From: Cyanoderma ruficeps
Taxonomy: Eukaryota > Chordata > Aves > Passeriformes > Timaliidae
Reading direction: 5' to 3'
Assembly: GCA_008694505.1 (NCBI GenBank)
Contig: VZDJ01006585.1
Coordinates: 8,762,021-8,826,020 of the forward strand
DNA: 64,000 bases
A program made the position numbers and the translations under genes. This document shows, piece by piece, positions 1-13,722 of this stretch (its first letter is position 1; each line of letters opens with the position of its first letter). The notes beneath the pieces were generated by a model, which did not search any database, was not told the DNA's origin, and saw only the letters and a program-made list of their open reading frames with translations.

Positions 1-1126
1 AAATGCATAATTTTCTATGTCATAGTTGTGTAGGGTTTTTAGTCAGTATTTCTACATTGAATGCATTTGCTCAGTAATCTGCAGGAGTGTATTACATCTT
101 TGTTCTGATGCCTTGGGGTAAATGTATCTAGGTAAAATTTAAGATGATAAATATACAAGTGCAATGAATTTAGATCCACGTTATTCAGCAAATTTCTTCT
201 CAGAGTTTTTGGGTATCTCTTCCTAGAGTAACATTTAGGCGTTGGAACAGTGAATTCACTATAGCTTTTTCCAGTTGTAGCAACACAAGGGCTTCAAGAT
301 TATTCCCATATTTCTGCCTTTGCCTATATCTTAAATCCTAGTTGTTTCAATTTTCTTAGCCTCTTCAGGTTCCTTGCAGAATTCAATACCCTTTTGGTGT
401 TGTCTTTAAATCTTACCTTTAAGTGTTTTATAAAAACACCTATATAGGCGAAGTAGCTTTCCACATCTTATCCACCTGATACTCTCTTTAAACTGGAATC
501 TTTTTAGAAACAGTAAGAAATATGATCTCTCTTTATATCCATCAGCTGTCTTTGTTTTCTTCGTACTATCTATAGTATTTCTCTGCAATTAATACCCATC
601 AGCATAAATGAAATCAACATATTTTCCTTTTCTTTGACTTTGGGGATGTTAACAAAATTGAAAAAAAATAGGAAAGCTATATATATTTAAAAAAAATCTA
701 GCTATATTTGACATTTGGAGTGTAAAAATCTTACCATTTTTTTCCTGTAATATAAACACAACCTATGAACATCTCTTTTTGAGAGAGCATTTTATCGAAA
801 AAGATAAGCCTTTTAAGCAAACAGGAATTGACTGGCAAAAATACAAATTGGTGTGGAGAAAGTCACAGTTAAAATATAGGATATAAGAATTAAGAGATTC
901 CAGTTCCTTAATTATTTTCAATGATGACGCTAATACGATTTCACTTGCTGAGATGAAATTTTAAAATGTCCCAATGTAAATGGGACCAACTACTCATCCT
1001 ACTAGAATGCTAGTTTCAAAACTGCACTTGTTACTGATCTCCATTTGTTCTTTTGTTTATGCTGTTAACATTTCTTCTACATTTACCCTCCCAAACATAT
1101 ACAACATAGTCTATGTATTATAATTG

Positions 1127-1205
1127 TGTATATATATATATATATATTTAGGTTGCATGTAATACAGATTTGTGTGTATTTTACACACACATTTTACACA
1201 CATCT
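1127..1205. repeat. TA and CA/TG simple-repeat patch
   Basis: A run of about ten TA units (1129-1147) is followed 30-50 bp on by TGTG and CACA tracts. Short, impure simple repeats. Confidence 0.8.
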
Positions 1206-4200
1206 ATGTACACATACACTTTTCTCTTGTCTTCCTTTTATGAGACTAAACAAGCCATACTGTTTCAATCATTTAATTTTAAATAGTCTATTTTTCTGTA
1301 TTAGTCTAGTAGCCCTGTTCTACATTAACTCTAGTTGAATTAATTATTTCTGAACACTGGTGAAGGCCATCAATATCTCACTTTTTATTTGCAAAAATAC
1401 TTTCCTTGATCCAGACAGAGAATTACTGACTTTATGTACAGATGCACAACAGTGGAATCAAAAATAAGCCTGATCTTTACACTTACTTAACTGTCCAAGT
1501 CCTTCCTAGCTCATGAATCCTGTTTATATAAAGCATATGATGCTTTCTTATCTCTCAAGTTCTCATATACATAAGTATCATTACAGAGTTTTGTTTGGGA
1601 ACAAAGTTTGTGTCTAATTCATATAATTAATGCCTAAAATAAGGAAGAGGCAGAATGTATCCATAACTTCATATTTCTTAAAATAATTCTCTACTGTGTG
1701 TTTTTTAATTCTATAATCCTTACCCTTGCAGGAAATGGCAAAGAAGACAATCTGTGTTTGTTAATTAACTCTGCTGGAACCAAACTTGAAACTGTTCAGA
1801 AATCAAAAATTCTCAGAGAAATAAGCATGTTTTCTGGACATTACATTACAGATTAATTTGGGGTTACCTCAGGATTAAGTCCCCAAAGCTTTATTCAATA
1901 CTCCTATTAGGTCTTCAGTAGCCATCATAATTTTATTTCTTTAAAACACAAAACTGAGCCTATTACAGAGGATCAAAGTATCATAATGATACTCTACAAT
2001 TACACTAGACATAACTGGGACAGATACTATATCAGGGGAAAAGTTTTCATCAAAAGACCAAACTGAATGAAATCATGTAAGCTGCTCTTCAAGGCAAAGA
2101 AAAGAGAAAAAAGAAGTCTCTTTACCCATGCAAATCCTTTTAAGTCATAAAACATCTATTAAATTTAATGCCACAATATAAAATAAGCCCATTTCCAGAC
2201 TAACCACAAAACTGCATGCTATCAATAAATTGCCTCTAAGTCTGAAAATTCTGATTTATAAAATATTTTGACAAACATACACCTTTAAATCATACAACTT
2301 GGCCTCTGAGGAGTCATGTCACTTCTTTTTCATGTCAATTCTCTGCACTGCTGCATTGCCACGATCTGTGGTAGCCACTGGAGCTCAAGTCAGACAGAGC
2401 TATCAAATCAATTATAGCAGCCTGCCACTGTTTTACACCGACAACAAATGATTGATAACAAAACCTGCCTACTTTCAGTTCTCATCTGACAGCAACAAAA
2501 CAGTCCCTGCCTGCTTTTACTGGCATTTGTCATAAATCAATAGCAATTTCATCACTCAGAAAGGTGCTGTCAACTCTACTCAGTCCATCTGGTTTCACTT
2601 CACTGTTATAATTTTTAACGCATAAACTATTCAGAAAGGTTAATGTATAAAACTGGTTTAGTTTAGAATCTCCTATACACTGGTACCAGAGCAACACTTA
2701 GAGCATATAAAGTGCCAATCATTTTTAAAGATGGGAGGAGGAACCATGAGAATCATGCTCTGTAATCTTAACAATTTATTGACACCTAGCTTTGCTGGGA
2801 ATTTTCTCTTTATTAGGTAATACTCTCATCTGATCCAAAAAGAAATTGCTCTTTTGACCTGTTACTATGGCCTTACAGTAATTATACCTGAAAGTTGAAC
2901 AGCAAACCATTTAAATAAAACTCAGACTTTCCAAGCATGAGATAATAGATAAACTCTGTTCTTCCTACCATGCTCAGCTAGGATGTTAATACTAAAAAAG
3001 AAGAAAATCTTCAATGTTCTACAAAGATGAAAAAGAATAATTATAATATTTTAAAATTATTATAATATTTTAAAACATCATCAGTAGTTACAAATATAAG
3101 TTTGTATTATATTACAGAATTCATTGGTATACTAAGTGGCACAATGAATTGTGTGGCAACAAAGATGCGACATATCTTAACACATGAATCTGCTTCACAT
3201 CTAAGTTCCAAGGCTGATCTGAAAAGAACTGAATCACTAAATGAATTGCAATCTTTCTTTGCTTAAAGCAGTTGGTGAATGGTTTGGCTCTGTGGTGTAT
3301 GTGAAGTTTTAAACCATGGTATATACCAGGCTACAATGTACACTTCTGAAATAAAATTCTGTCACACTCAGTTTTCCAGCAAACCGCTGTTCACATGTTT
3401 CTGCAGCAGAATGCAGTTTTAATGGTTTATATCTGTGTTTTGGGGTGAAATACATGTTAGATTTCCACTTCAGATAACAATGATACTTCTGTAGTGGGAC
3501 TTTATAGCAGTGTTATTATTTGAATTGGTAATACTTGCATTGACTAAAATAAATCCTTATTTAAATAATTTCGAAAATTCATTTCTGAGCCATAGTATTA
3601 AATCAGAGAAAATAGCTCCATTTGCACTTAAGTCTTAAAGAAGAGAACACGAAAGTATGTACATCTCTTGGGGAAAATATTAATTGATCAACCTATAATT
3701 CCACTTTTTCTTCTGTAAAAAAACCCTCACAGTATCAGAAGACATTCTCAGGATTCCCTAAGCTAAAGTGTAAAAGATTCATGAAAGAACATGAAAAACC
3801 TCTCAGACTGACTCCTGGCAGTTTTTGGGACATCTAGTTCTACTAAAAAATCAAACCAACAACACCCACACCAACCAAAGCCACACAAATCAGCTGGCTG
3901 AAACTCTCTTTCTGATGTTCCTCTGAGTGCTCTGCCACTTTTTAATTTAACTGAATATCTTTTGGGATCTTCCATTTGTCATTCGTATTTATGAGATAAT
4001 AACCAGTTTCCAAAGAACTTGTCTTTCTGGGTTTTGCTTCCATGGATACTTAGGGCAAATTATATCTACCAACAGTCTTCTTGGATACTTTGTGTTCAAG
4101 AAGATGACCAAGGTATCAAAGAACCTGCTGGTTTTAAAGGAAGGAATGACACTCAAATCTGGAAAGCCACAGGTGAATTAAACAAGAGGCTTCTCTCTTA

Positions 4201-6735
4201 CATTACAGGAAGTCAAAAAATTTCACCTGCTATCCAATGAACACTTATGCCTACAATGTTATCTTACCATTGCCAACAAATTACTTCAGTCTTTAACATG
4301 GCAGCAAGTCTAAAAGAATAGGAGGCTTTTGTTGCTGTTTTGGGGGGGTTTTGTTTGTTTGTTTTTAATGCATCGTTATGACAGATGTACCAAACTCTAG
4401 GAATGAATTTAGAGAAATGGCTAGGTTGTTGAGGTGATGGAAGATGCTAACATAGCATTGTAGAACCCAAAAAAGAATGAATTCATGCTCTCATAAAATG
4501 TACAGACCAGGAAGGACATGTTCATTTGGGATGAAACCCTAACTTAAATGCTATTTTATATCCTTCTGTTAGTGCAGGAAAATATGGTAGGGACGTGACA
4601 AACATACTGTGCTCTTCAATGTTTATCTTAGCTATAACTAATGACTAATGAAAAAAAAAAAGAAAAAATAGGTAAAATATCCAGGAAATGACTGGTTAGT
4701 ACTTGCACACCAGACCTTAATACATATTGATGATTATTTGACAGAAAAATACAAGAGACATTTCCCTGAAAGTGTTGAATTTATCTTGCTTCTGCCTAAA
4801 TTGATTCATCATCCTTTTAAAACAATTTCTCCCGTGAAGGCCCCCAGAAAAGGGCAGTGAGGGAGATGATCTGGAAAAATATGAAGTGAAATTAGAACAG
4901 CAACTTTTTTCAGAAGTCACCGTGGTAATTTTAATCCTGTTGCAAAATGTGAACCACCAAAAGAAAAGAAAGAAAAAAGGGGGGGGAAAAAAAGCATGAA
5001 GAAATAGTATTGGTCCTATGATCTTGAGAACTATGCCAAACACTGTAGCTTTTATTCCCAAGGTATTCAGAGAAGGTGCCTTGGGATCCTGTTTATCCAA
5101 AGGCAGATAAAAAAAATTGCCACTTATTGTGGCATGTTTTCATAGGTTATTACAAAAAGAAGGGTTGTATAAAAGACGTGAAAAGAAAGGCTGCAGCATG
5201 TTTTCTTTTGATTCTACTAGCACATCATCCACAGAGAAAATCCTGTACCTCACACAAAAGGCCCATAGATCAATCTGTATCTTCTTAGATTTTATACCCT
5301 GACCTGAGGGTTATCTCAACTGTAGCAACTGAGGCCGTAAACCTTGCAACTTCACCTAAAAAGTAAGCTGATGATCCAATGCAGTGTCTGGATGTCTTGA
5401 TTAACTCTGTCAAACCCATTTCTCACTGAGACTTAAGTTAGACTGAATCCATTGGGACTGTCCCACTGCTCGTAGATATTCAGAGCATGCAGCAATTGGG
5501 AAACAGCAGCTAAGCTTGGTGAGTAGGTGACTTGTTATTTCTAGAAAATTCACAAACATTCTCACACAAAGGAACAAAACTAAATCTGTGTTCTCATCTC
5601 CTGGCTAAATGATGAAGTAATCTGGGCGTTGAGGAAAGGCAGTAACATCCATCTTCTCCTTTCTCAATTGCTTTTCTTTCTTTCTCTTGGAAAAGCAAAT
5701 ATTTCATGCCAAATGGAAAGAAATTTCAGTTTTCAATACAATGCAGAAAAATGTACATTTGGGAAAAATTTATTTTTTCTCTTTGTCTTAGCAACAGAAA
5801 AAGAAAAAAAAAAAAGAATGGTAGGTATCACAACTCTGCCCCAGACATTTCCCTCAGGAAATACATTCTCACACTCCCCATCAAATAACCCATTCCATTA
5901 CTCCTCCCTTTCCCAAAATACATCTACTGTGTCAGAAGTGTTTCTTGATGGCAGTCAGCCTGCTGTTCAGTGACAGACTCACTTATGGAAGAGTTACCAC
6001 ATATATTTTCAGCCTAGGATTTCTACTAAATCTTTCCGGGTATCACATTACAGCTTTAACAACAATACTCCCCCTTCCCTTTCACCACATAAAAAAACCC
6101 TGAAAAATTCCAACCAACCAAGAAAACAAGCAAACACCCCCCCACACACACCCCTGCCACCTCCCAAATTTCCAAACCTAAGCCCAACAAAACCCTCATC
6201 TAACAGTCAGTTTCAAATGTTTTCCTGGAGTTGAAGGAAATAATCAAGTGATAGGATTAGATGTTATAAATAGGTATATGCACACAGACAGGAAAAAAAA
6301 GGCAGAAAAAACAAACATTCTGACTTTTAAGCTAGTTGACATGGTACAACGGTAATACAAACCTTGGTCATCTAAAAATACTGTAATCAGTTTTAACTGT
6401 GAGCAATTTTAACCTTCCAGAAACAAACACACATGATGTCCTCATTTGATAAAATTTTTAAGGTTGAATGCTGAAAATTTTTAAGGATTCTTTTCTGGTA
6501 TGTAAAGACATGAGGCTTAAAATCCCCATTTAGAGGTAAGTACAACTCGCATTTGAAACCACAAATAATGCTCACTTGTGTAGGAAAAAATGAAATGGGC
6601 TACTATTATCGAAGTGCATTGTTATGCAATGACCTCTTGATAACAAATAAGAGGGACAATATCAGCTTTATGTTGTTTTCCTGGGAGGCAATTAGAAAGC
6701 CTGTGCTATTAGTAGTCACCTGTATCCATCAATAA

Positions 6736-6736
<1 letters not shown>

Positions 6737-6800
<64 letters not shown>
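6737..6800. repeat. (TAGA)16 microsatellite
   Basis: Sixteen uninterrupted TAGA units, followed by two degenerate AAGA units and preceded by an ATAAA variant. The perfect array suggests a highly variable locus. Confidence 0.98.
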
Positions 6801-7082
6801 AAGAAAGAATCATGGCAAGTTTCCCTGGAGTAGAACCAGTGTTTGTTTTCCATATCTAGCTTTTAAGCCTTACTTCTCTTCACCAACTGCCAGAAAGAAA
6901 CACCCATGACTAAAGTTTCGCTGAATGCGCAACTTTATAAACCCAGCAGCTTCCTTTGGTTTTCCCTTCAGCCAGGAACAAAGGCATTTTGCCAGAACAA
7001 TGTTTGGGGATTCTCTGACACTCCTCTGGCATCTGCAGTCCAGGGCACTGGGAGCTGTGCTCATCCCTCGGTCGCTGCTGCC

Positions 7083-7106
7083 ATCGCCATGGCAACCTGG
7101 GTTGCC
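7083..7106. promoter_or_regulatory. Candidate RFX X-box
   Basis: ATCGCCATGGCAAC (7083-7096) matches 12 of 14 positions of the palindromic X-box GTTGCCATGGCAAC. A further half-site GTTGCC follows at 7101-7106. It lies in a small GC- and CpG-rich patch in otherwise AT-rich DNA. Motif evidence only. Confidence 0.35.
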
Positions 7107-9545
7107 CAGACGATGTGGCGGCTGATGCTCCCAACACGGCAGGCTGGGGCTCATGCACCCCTTCAGCTGCCCTTCACATCCCTCCCCCTCCATTTTTCAC
7201 TTTGATTCTTAAGAATCTGGTTTTCTTCATCCTTCCCTTCCCCTTCCTCCCAGTCCGTGGTACATCCAGGTCAATTTTAATAACTAGGAACAGCTGAAAT
7301 ACCTTTATTTGCTCCTTCCCTTACACAGACATAAAAATACCTGGAATACAGCCAGACAAGCAAACACAAGAAGTCAGTCCAAATATGCTAATTTTTTTCA
7401 CAGGTGGCTTACATTTCTTTCACAACAACTGATGGGGAGAAGAAAAGATTCATCCCTCAATAACGGAGCTGATATAGCAATGGAGTTAAAGCAGCTATAG
7501 GGGTGGGCAGTAGTCTGCATGGTGAGCCAAGATAAGAGGAAACAGTAATTTAATTATCCCAAAGCACATAGAGTTGTTAATTTGAGCTGAATCTGAATTA
7601 ACTGAAAATACTGTATCAGAAAATAAAACATGTAAATAAAGTGTTTCAGAAGCACTCTTCAAAACTTTTATCCCAAACAAAACAGAGAACTTCAAGCTGC
7701 TTTTTTCTGTTGTGCCACACATTTAAGTCAGGAAGCTGCTGTGAGTTGTTAAACCTTTGAAAACATCATAGACATGCTACTTTTTTGTTGGTGATGCTTA
7801 TGAGTTTATCAAATGCAAACTCCACCCAGAATAATGGCTATAAACAGTCCTTCAGGTGACTCATGCTAACACAGCTGGGCCACTGAACTGGCTAGTTGAT
7901 CAAATACCCATTCCAAGAAATTAGTATACTTCAAGACTCCAAGAATCAGTTTGACTACGATGTAGGTGCTATATTTTTTGATAGCATCCTGTATGTAGGG
8001 AAAAAGTTAAAAATGTAGATACTTCACGGATTTCTTTCTGAAAAGTAAGTGCTTTATTTTCTCTCTTTTTTTAACATGGGAAGAATGACTATTACCAGAG
8101 TAGGTTTTAAAAAGTCACTCAGAAGATAAAACGCAATCTCATTTCTAGCACCAGTGTTTGTGTGACATAATTTATTTCCATATTTCTCTTCATATGCAAA
8201 ATTATCAACAGAATGAGCACAAATGAAACAATTTCTAAAAATTAACAAGAAAAACCTATAAAGACTTTTTCTTTAAACTAATAGACCTCTGCCCCTAGTT
8301 CTAGTTGCATTTATTTCTATCGTATTAGAAATTAAACTTCTAGGTAAACTCCAACTGTGAGGAAGCAATATGAAAATTTTTATCAAAAGTATTTGTAGTG
8401 GCACTTGGGTAATTTTTATATTATCTTGTTGTTGCTTTGGATGATAGTCTTATTAACTTGCTTTAAAGATTAATTTAGTTCAACAATAGTATTGGTTAGA
8501 CAGCAGCATTTCTTGTTTCCTTAAACTGCTGAAAATGTAATTTGCCAACAACAAAGAAAAAAGAAATATTAATTGGAAATCTATTTTGGCAAAAAAAATC
8601 CCAGAAAAATCACTGCTTCTGTTTGATTGATGCACCATGATCCAGGGAGTTTCAAGGTTGACTCAATTTTTTGTTAATAATTAATGGGATTTTATTTACA
8701 AAAATGTAAAATGGAAAACGAGTACAGATACTTCCCATGAATACATATTACAACAGAGCATCTCTCGTGCATTGATCAGTAATGAGTTATTATATGCACT
8801 CCAATCATAAATCCCAGTGGAAAGTTTAGCTGATAGAAGTTCTATTCTTAGGCTGACTTAATAATCCTGGACTGATTTACTGAGTAAATTGAAAGATATT
8901 TCAGCTTTCTTGGGTGAATTTGTTCACTTCCACATACCCACTTCTACGCAAGTTTAAGAACTAAACATCAAATCCACCACTGCTCATGTACCTCAAAGTT
9001 AAGTAACTCCTCAGAGACAACAGGTAAAACATCTGTTAAAGTATGTTACTTTCATTAAACAGAGGAAGAATTTCAATATGTGCTGAAAATGACATAAGCT
9101 CAAAGCTCAAATTTAATGTCTGTGATACACCAGATATGAACATGTTAAAAGATATTAAAATACCAATTATGATACTTTTAATATTATGCAGTGTGAAAAC
9201 TACAAAGCTCTTTTTGTCCTAAAGATATGCAGCAGAACTTAATACTGCAGAGAAGCACTATGCTTCATCAGAAGAAAACACTTCAAGGGCAATATATTTT
9301 TCTCATCAGTATACCTCATGTAAATGTACAAAGTATTATCATTAGCTCCAAAATCTGAAAATCTTGTATAGGACAGCAATGCTGCAGCACTGTTTTCCAA
9401 ATACAAAGCACCTTGAAGTAGACTTCTCCACTAGCTTGCTCACCATAAGAAAACGAACAGATTATAAAATTTTACTGCACTCAACTTAGTTTTTGAAGGT
9501 GGACAATTTGATGTAAAGAGAATTCTACATTAATAACTAAAAAAA

Positions 9546-9557
9546 NNNNNNNNNNNN
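9546..9557. other. Assembly gap (12 N) in a poly-A run
   Basis: Twelve N bases with five A bases on the left and sixteen on the right. The gap length is probably a placeholder for an unresolved homopolymer. Confidence 0.98.
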
Positions 9558-12444
9558 AAAAAAAAAAAAAAAAGGCTGAAATCTACAGTTGAAGCCAAGA
9601 ACATAAGGCACTGGAGTGTACTCTTTACTAGCATACACACCGGCAGCTTAAGAGAAGTTTTCCCATTGTTCATATTTTCCTATTGTTCTCCCTAGCCTGT
9701 TTACTTCAGCTTTGAAAAAGCCAGGTCCTGGTAGATTAATTTTAGTCAAACTTTATTTCTATATGAAATACAGTTAGTATTTTTGTCAAAAAGTGTTCTT
9801 GACCAAGTAAGTTTTCTTATCACTTGCAGAAATGTATTACTGCAATGCAAACATTGAAATAATTTTCACTATGTCAATGCAGGCTAAGGGTATAAAGATT
9901 TTTAAATGAAAAATAAGAAGCAATGTCCCTTTGGTGCCTTTTTTCAAATGGTTAAAGCAAATTAAAGCAAAGAGGTACTAAGTATAAGAAAAAATATCCT
10001 GCAACTACTCAATGCACTGGCATTGTAGAAGTACAGATGAAGAAAGTCTTGTTTAACTGTATGGTGCAACCCAGAGCTAGCAGATCTTAAAGTGCCTCTT
10101 GTAGCAATATCTGAACAAAACCAGATTCTGAGTGACACCCACACCCAGTTTTGAATGGGAGGTCTATGCATACAATATTTGAATCCTACCCCACCACCTT
10201 TTCCTCAGATCTTTAAAAGGATGTAAACTGTATGGCTATTTAATTTAAAAATATTTTATGACTTTTTGACAGCACATTACTTTAGGTTATTGTTGACCTG
10301 GCTCTCATTTAGCTTTAAGTAGTTAGGACATAATTTTTTTAATGCATCTCTTGGGACTTTCAGTTACTAGAAAAAAAACCAAAGTATATTTTGTGTTACT
10401 ACAGCTTTCCCACAAAACATCAGCTGGAGATCCTTTGCAGCTTTTCTGGTTGCTTAGTTTGTTCAACATGCACAATTTCACCCAAGCTTTATTACTAATG
10501 TGAATGTAAAAGACTTCTATAATAAGCAATATTCTCATTTTCAGACCACAGTACATTTTATAGTTTATTGGCACAGGTCAAAAATGCCCTTTTTATTAGG
10601 CTAAATCTGCAGTTACAGACTGAAATAGGAGTAAAATGTTTTATACACTAGAGTTAAGTGGTTCTGTAGAATATGCTAATGTGCTATAGCACTGATAAAT
10701 GAGTAAGAAAGATAGATTAGAATAAGGATGCTACAAGATGTGGTTGAGGACAAGAAAAACTATCATTAAGTATCATTCATATAGTTTCTGATGTGAATAG
10801 AAAGAAAAAGATCTGCAAAGGAAGATCAAAAACCCAACCCAAGAAATTAGGATATAGCCAGTAGTATCTGCAATTAAAAAGTCAATAACAGTCTATTTTT
10901 TAACTTCTAATATTAAAGATAACCCTTTTTTTTAATTGGCGGACATTGGAATGTGGAAAAGGAAGAAATTAATTCCACTTCAGCATGCTTTGTTTTCTGT
11001 CCCACAGGAAGCAACTATTCCAAATAATATAATCCGATTATAGATTGTAAGATTCCTGTATTTTTGACCCCACTGAAACAAATACAAGATTTTATAATAG
11101 TAGATCTCACTGCATAACAAGTTTTCAATAAAATGATCTCAGAGCAACTGCTGTTAGGTGGATAAACAGAGACTGGGTAAGCTCAGCGGAGAGTAATTGG
11201 CTGTGTCCTGTTTTCAGTCAGCAGCTGGCAACAGAGAAAGAACAGACTTAAAGCACTGGGGTAAGCTCAGAGACTGATTAGTCAGGAAGCTATTGCTAAA
11301 GGCAGCAAGAGTAGGAGCTATCCCAGGAGCTCTCTCACAGCAGTTTTCTCTGCCCTGTGAGACACAACTGGAAATTCCTTAATGCACTCTGCCCTTCATT
11401 TATTTTTGCTACTGGACATTTGAGAGCATTTAAGAACGTTACTTTTTTGAGTAGTTGCCTGATGATGGATCACACAGAATTAAAATGATTTTATGTTTCT
11501 TAGAGAAAGGGGAAGACTACCATCTACAGTACAATTATAAAACTAGGGATTCCCTGATAGCAAAGTACTTTTTTCCTATGCTGAATGGCCAAAACGGAGT
11601 TTGCAGCTACTCACACATCAATCCTGGTTTACTCTTTATGCTGAAATTAAGAACTCACCTTTCATTCCAGGAAGGCTGCATAACTTAAAGCTACAGTACT
11701 GATCTATTTACTTTTAATCCAGCTAGTTAAATAAAGCATGAGTAGATTAAAAAATATTATTATTGCCCTATCAGTGTAACACAAATCACACAAGCGTACT
11801 CTATAGTACAGGAAAAGAGATGAGTTTCAAAATACTGGAATTTGGAAGCATAAAAAAGTTAGCTATCCAAATTTAATGTAAATTTTGCATGTATGCATGT
11901 AAGAGAATTACTGGGTTTCTTGCCACTCCAAAGCATTTGCATTGTTCATAGCCTAGGACAGAACAGCTTAAAGAACAGCTATTCAAGCTATTGTTTCATC
12001 TGCAGTATTAAGTGTTCTGTGCCCTGTCTTATTAACTTTATTAGACACAGAGACGGAGAACTAAAAATGGACAACACTTATCAGGTCTCTCGGCCTCAAG
12101 CACCTTAAATTGGAGGCAAGAACTCATTAACTATTAACAATTTATATACCCATCCTAACTCCTGTATGTGCCTTTTTCTAGCCACTACGAGGAGCCTAAA
12201 CACCCTAAACTGTACATCTATTTATGAGGTATTTTATGTCTTCAAGTGATTAAATACACAGATTAATTTTGGAGGTCAGTTAAAAATGCTTAATACCTGA
12301 TTTCCCAGAGTAATTAACATTTTAAAGCACTTCATGTGTTTAGTGCTTTAATTCTACCTTTCAGTGCAATTGCAGGTGTCTGTAAAGACAGCCTGGAGAT
12401 CTCAGTTTAAGAACCAAACAATGCAAATCATGACAAATTTCACC

Positions 12445-13722
12445 CATCTACCAGAAGGGTGGGAAGGAGGATCCTGTAAACTACAGGCCTGGCAGCCTGA
12501 CCTCAGTGCTGGAAAAGGTTATAGAACAGATTAGCTTGAGTGCCATCACATGGCACATGCAGGACAACCAGGGCATCTGGCCCAGCCAACACAGCTTTAG
12601 GAAAGGCAGGTCCTGCTTGACCAGCTTGATCTCCTTTCATGATCCAGGTGACTAATAAAAGGCTGTCGATGTAGTCTATAGAGACTTCAGTAAAACCTTC
12701 AACACTGACTCCTACACTATTCTCCTGGAGAAGCTGACACGCCATGGCTTAGAGAGGGTGCACTCTTTGCTAGGCGGAACTGAACCCAGTCAGTGCCCAG
12801 TTGCTAGCAGTGTTCCCCAGGGCTCAGCACTGAAACCAGTCCTGTTTAACATCCTTACTGATGATTTGGATGAGAGTATCAAGTTTGAGAGCACCCTCAG
12901 TTTGCAGATGACACTGAGCTGAGCAGGAGTGTTGGAGGTCAGCTGGAAGTTTCTGCAGAAGGATCTGGACAGGCTGAATCAATGGACTGAGGCCAGTTGT
13001 ATGAGGTTCAACAAGGCCAACTGGTGCGTCATGTACTTGGGTTACAACAACCCCTTGTAGCACTACAGGCTGGAGGCAGAGTGGCTGGAAAGGTGCCCAC
13101 TGGAAAAGGACCTGGGGGTGCTGGTTGACACCACCTGAACATGATCCAGCAGTGCCCAGGTGGTCAAGAAGGCCAATGGCATCCTGGCCTGTGTCAGCAG
13201 TGGTGAGGCCAGCAGGACCAGGGCAGTGATTGTCCCACTGTACTCAGCACTGGTGAGGCACTCAAGTCCTCTGACTTGGGTTTATGTACCCCTCACTACA
13301 AGAAAGACATTGAGGTGCTGAAGTGTGTCCAGAGAAGGGCAATGGAGCTGGGATTGTTTATCCTGGGAAAAAGGAGGCTCAGGATAGACCTTTATCATTC
13401 TTTACAACTACTTGAAAGAAAGTTGTAGCAAGGTGGAGGTTGGCCTCTTTCCCCAGGCAATCAGCAATAGGATAAGAGGTCACAGCCTCAAGGTGCACAA
13501 GGGTAGCTTCAGGATGGACCCCAGGAAGATATCCTCACTGAATGGGTGGCAAGGCTTTGACATGGGCTACCGAGGGAGGTGGTAGGGCCACCAAATTTGG
13601 TAGTGTTCAAGGAAAGACTGGATGTGGCACTTAGTGCTGTTATTTAGTTGACATGGTGGTATTAGATCAAAGGTTGAACTCAAGGATGTTGGAGGTCTTT
13701 TTCAACATTAATGATGTTATAA
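12445..13722 (+). mobile_element. CR1 LINE, 5'-truncated, degenerate
   Basis: About 1.3 kb of CR1 in sense orientation on the plus strand. It runs from the reverse-transcriptase part (ACTACAGGCCTGGCAGCCTG, then the CR1 segments for the YxDFSKxFD-like and ADDT-like motifs) to the 3' untranslated end (GGAGGTCTTTTTCAACATTAATGAT). The reading frame is broken by stops and frameshifts, so it is a dead copy. Many segments match the CR1 consensus as I remember it. It is the longest LINE in the window. Confidence 0.92.

Larger units (their letters stand above)
1..12444. other. Intergenic DNA downstream of DIAPH3, no genes seen
   Basis: AT-rich sequence without recognisable coding exons on either strand. 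It holds a TA/CA-rich patch near 1127-1205, a candidate conserved element at 2290-2660, a TAGA microsatellite (6737-6800), a GC-rich patch with an X-box-like site (7020-7200) and a 12-base run of N (9546-9557). The final exon of the DIAPH3 long isoform could lie here or further left, but I could not identify it. Confidence 0.6.

Noticed and set aside
4717..5100. 127-codon open frame on the minus strand
   Set aside because: Its hydrophobic stretch is coded by a purine-rich low-complexity run (about 4960-4995). No homology recognised.
6870..7205. Overlapping open frames on both strands in the GC-rich patch
   Set aside because: They arise from raised GC content with fewer stop codons. None resembles a known protein, and both strands are equally open.
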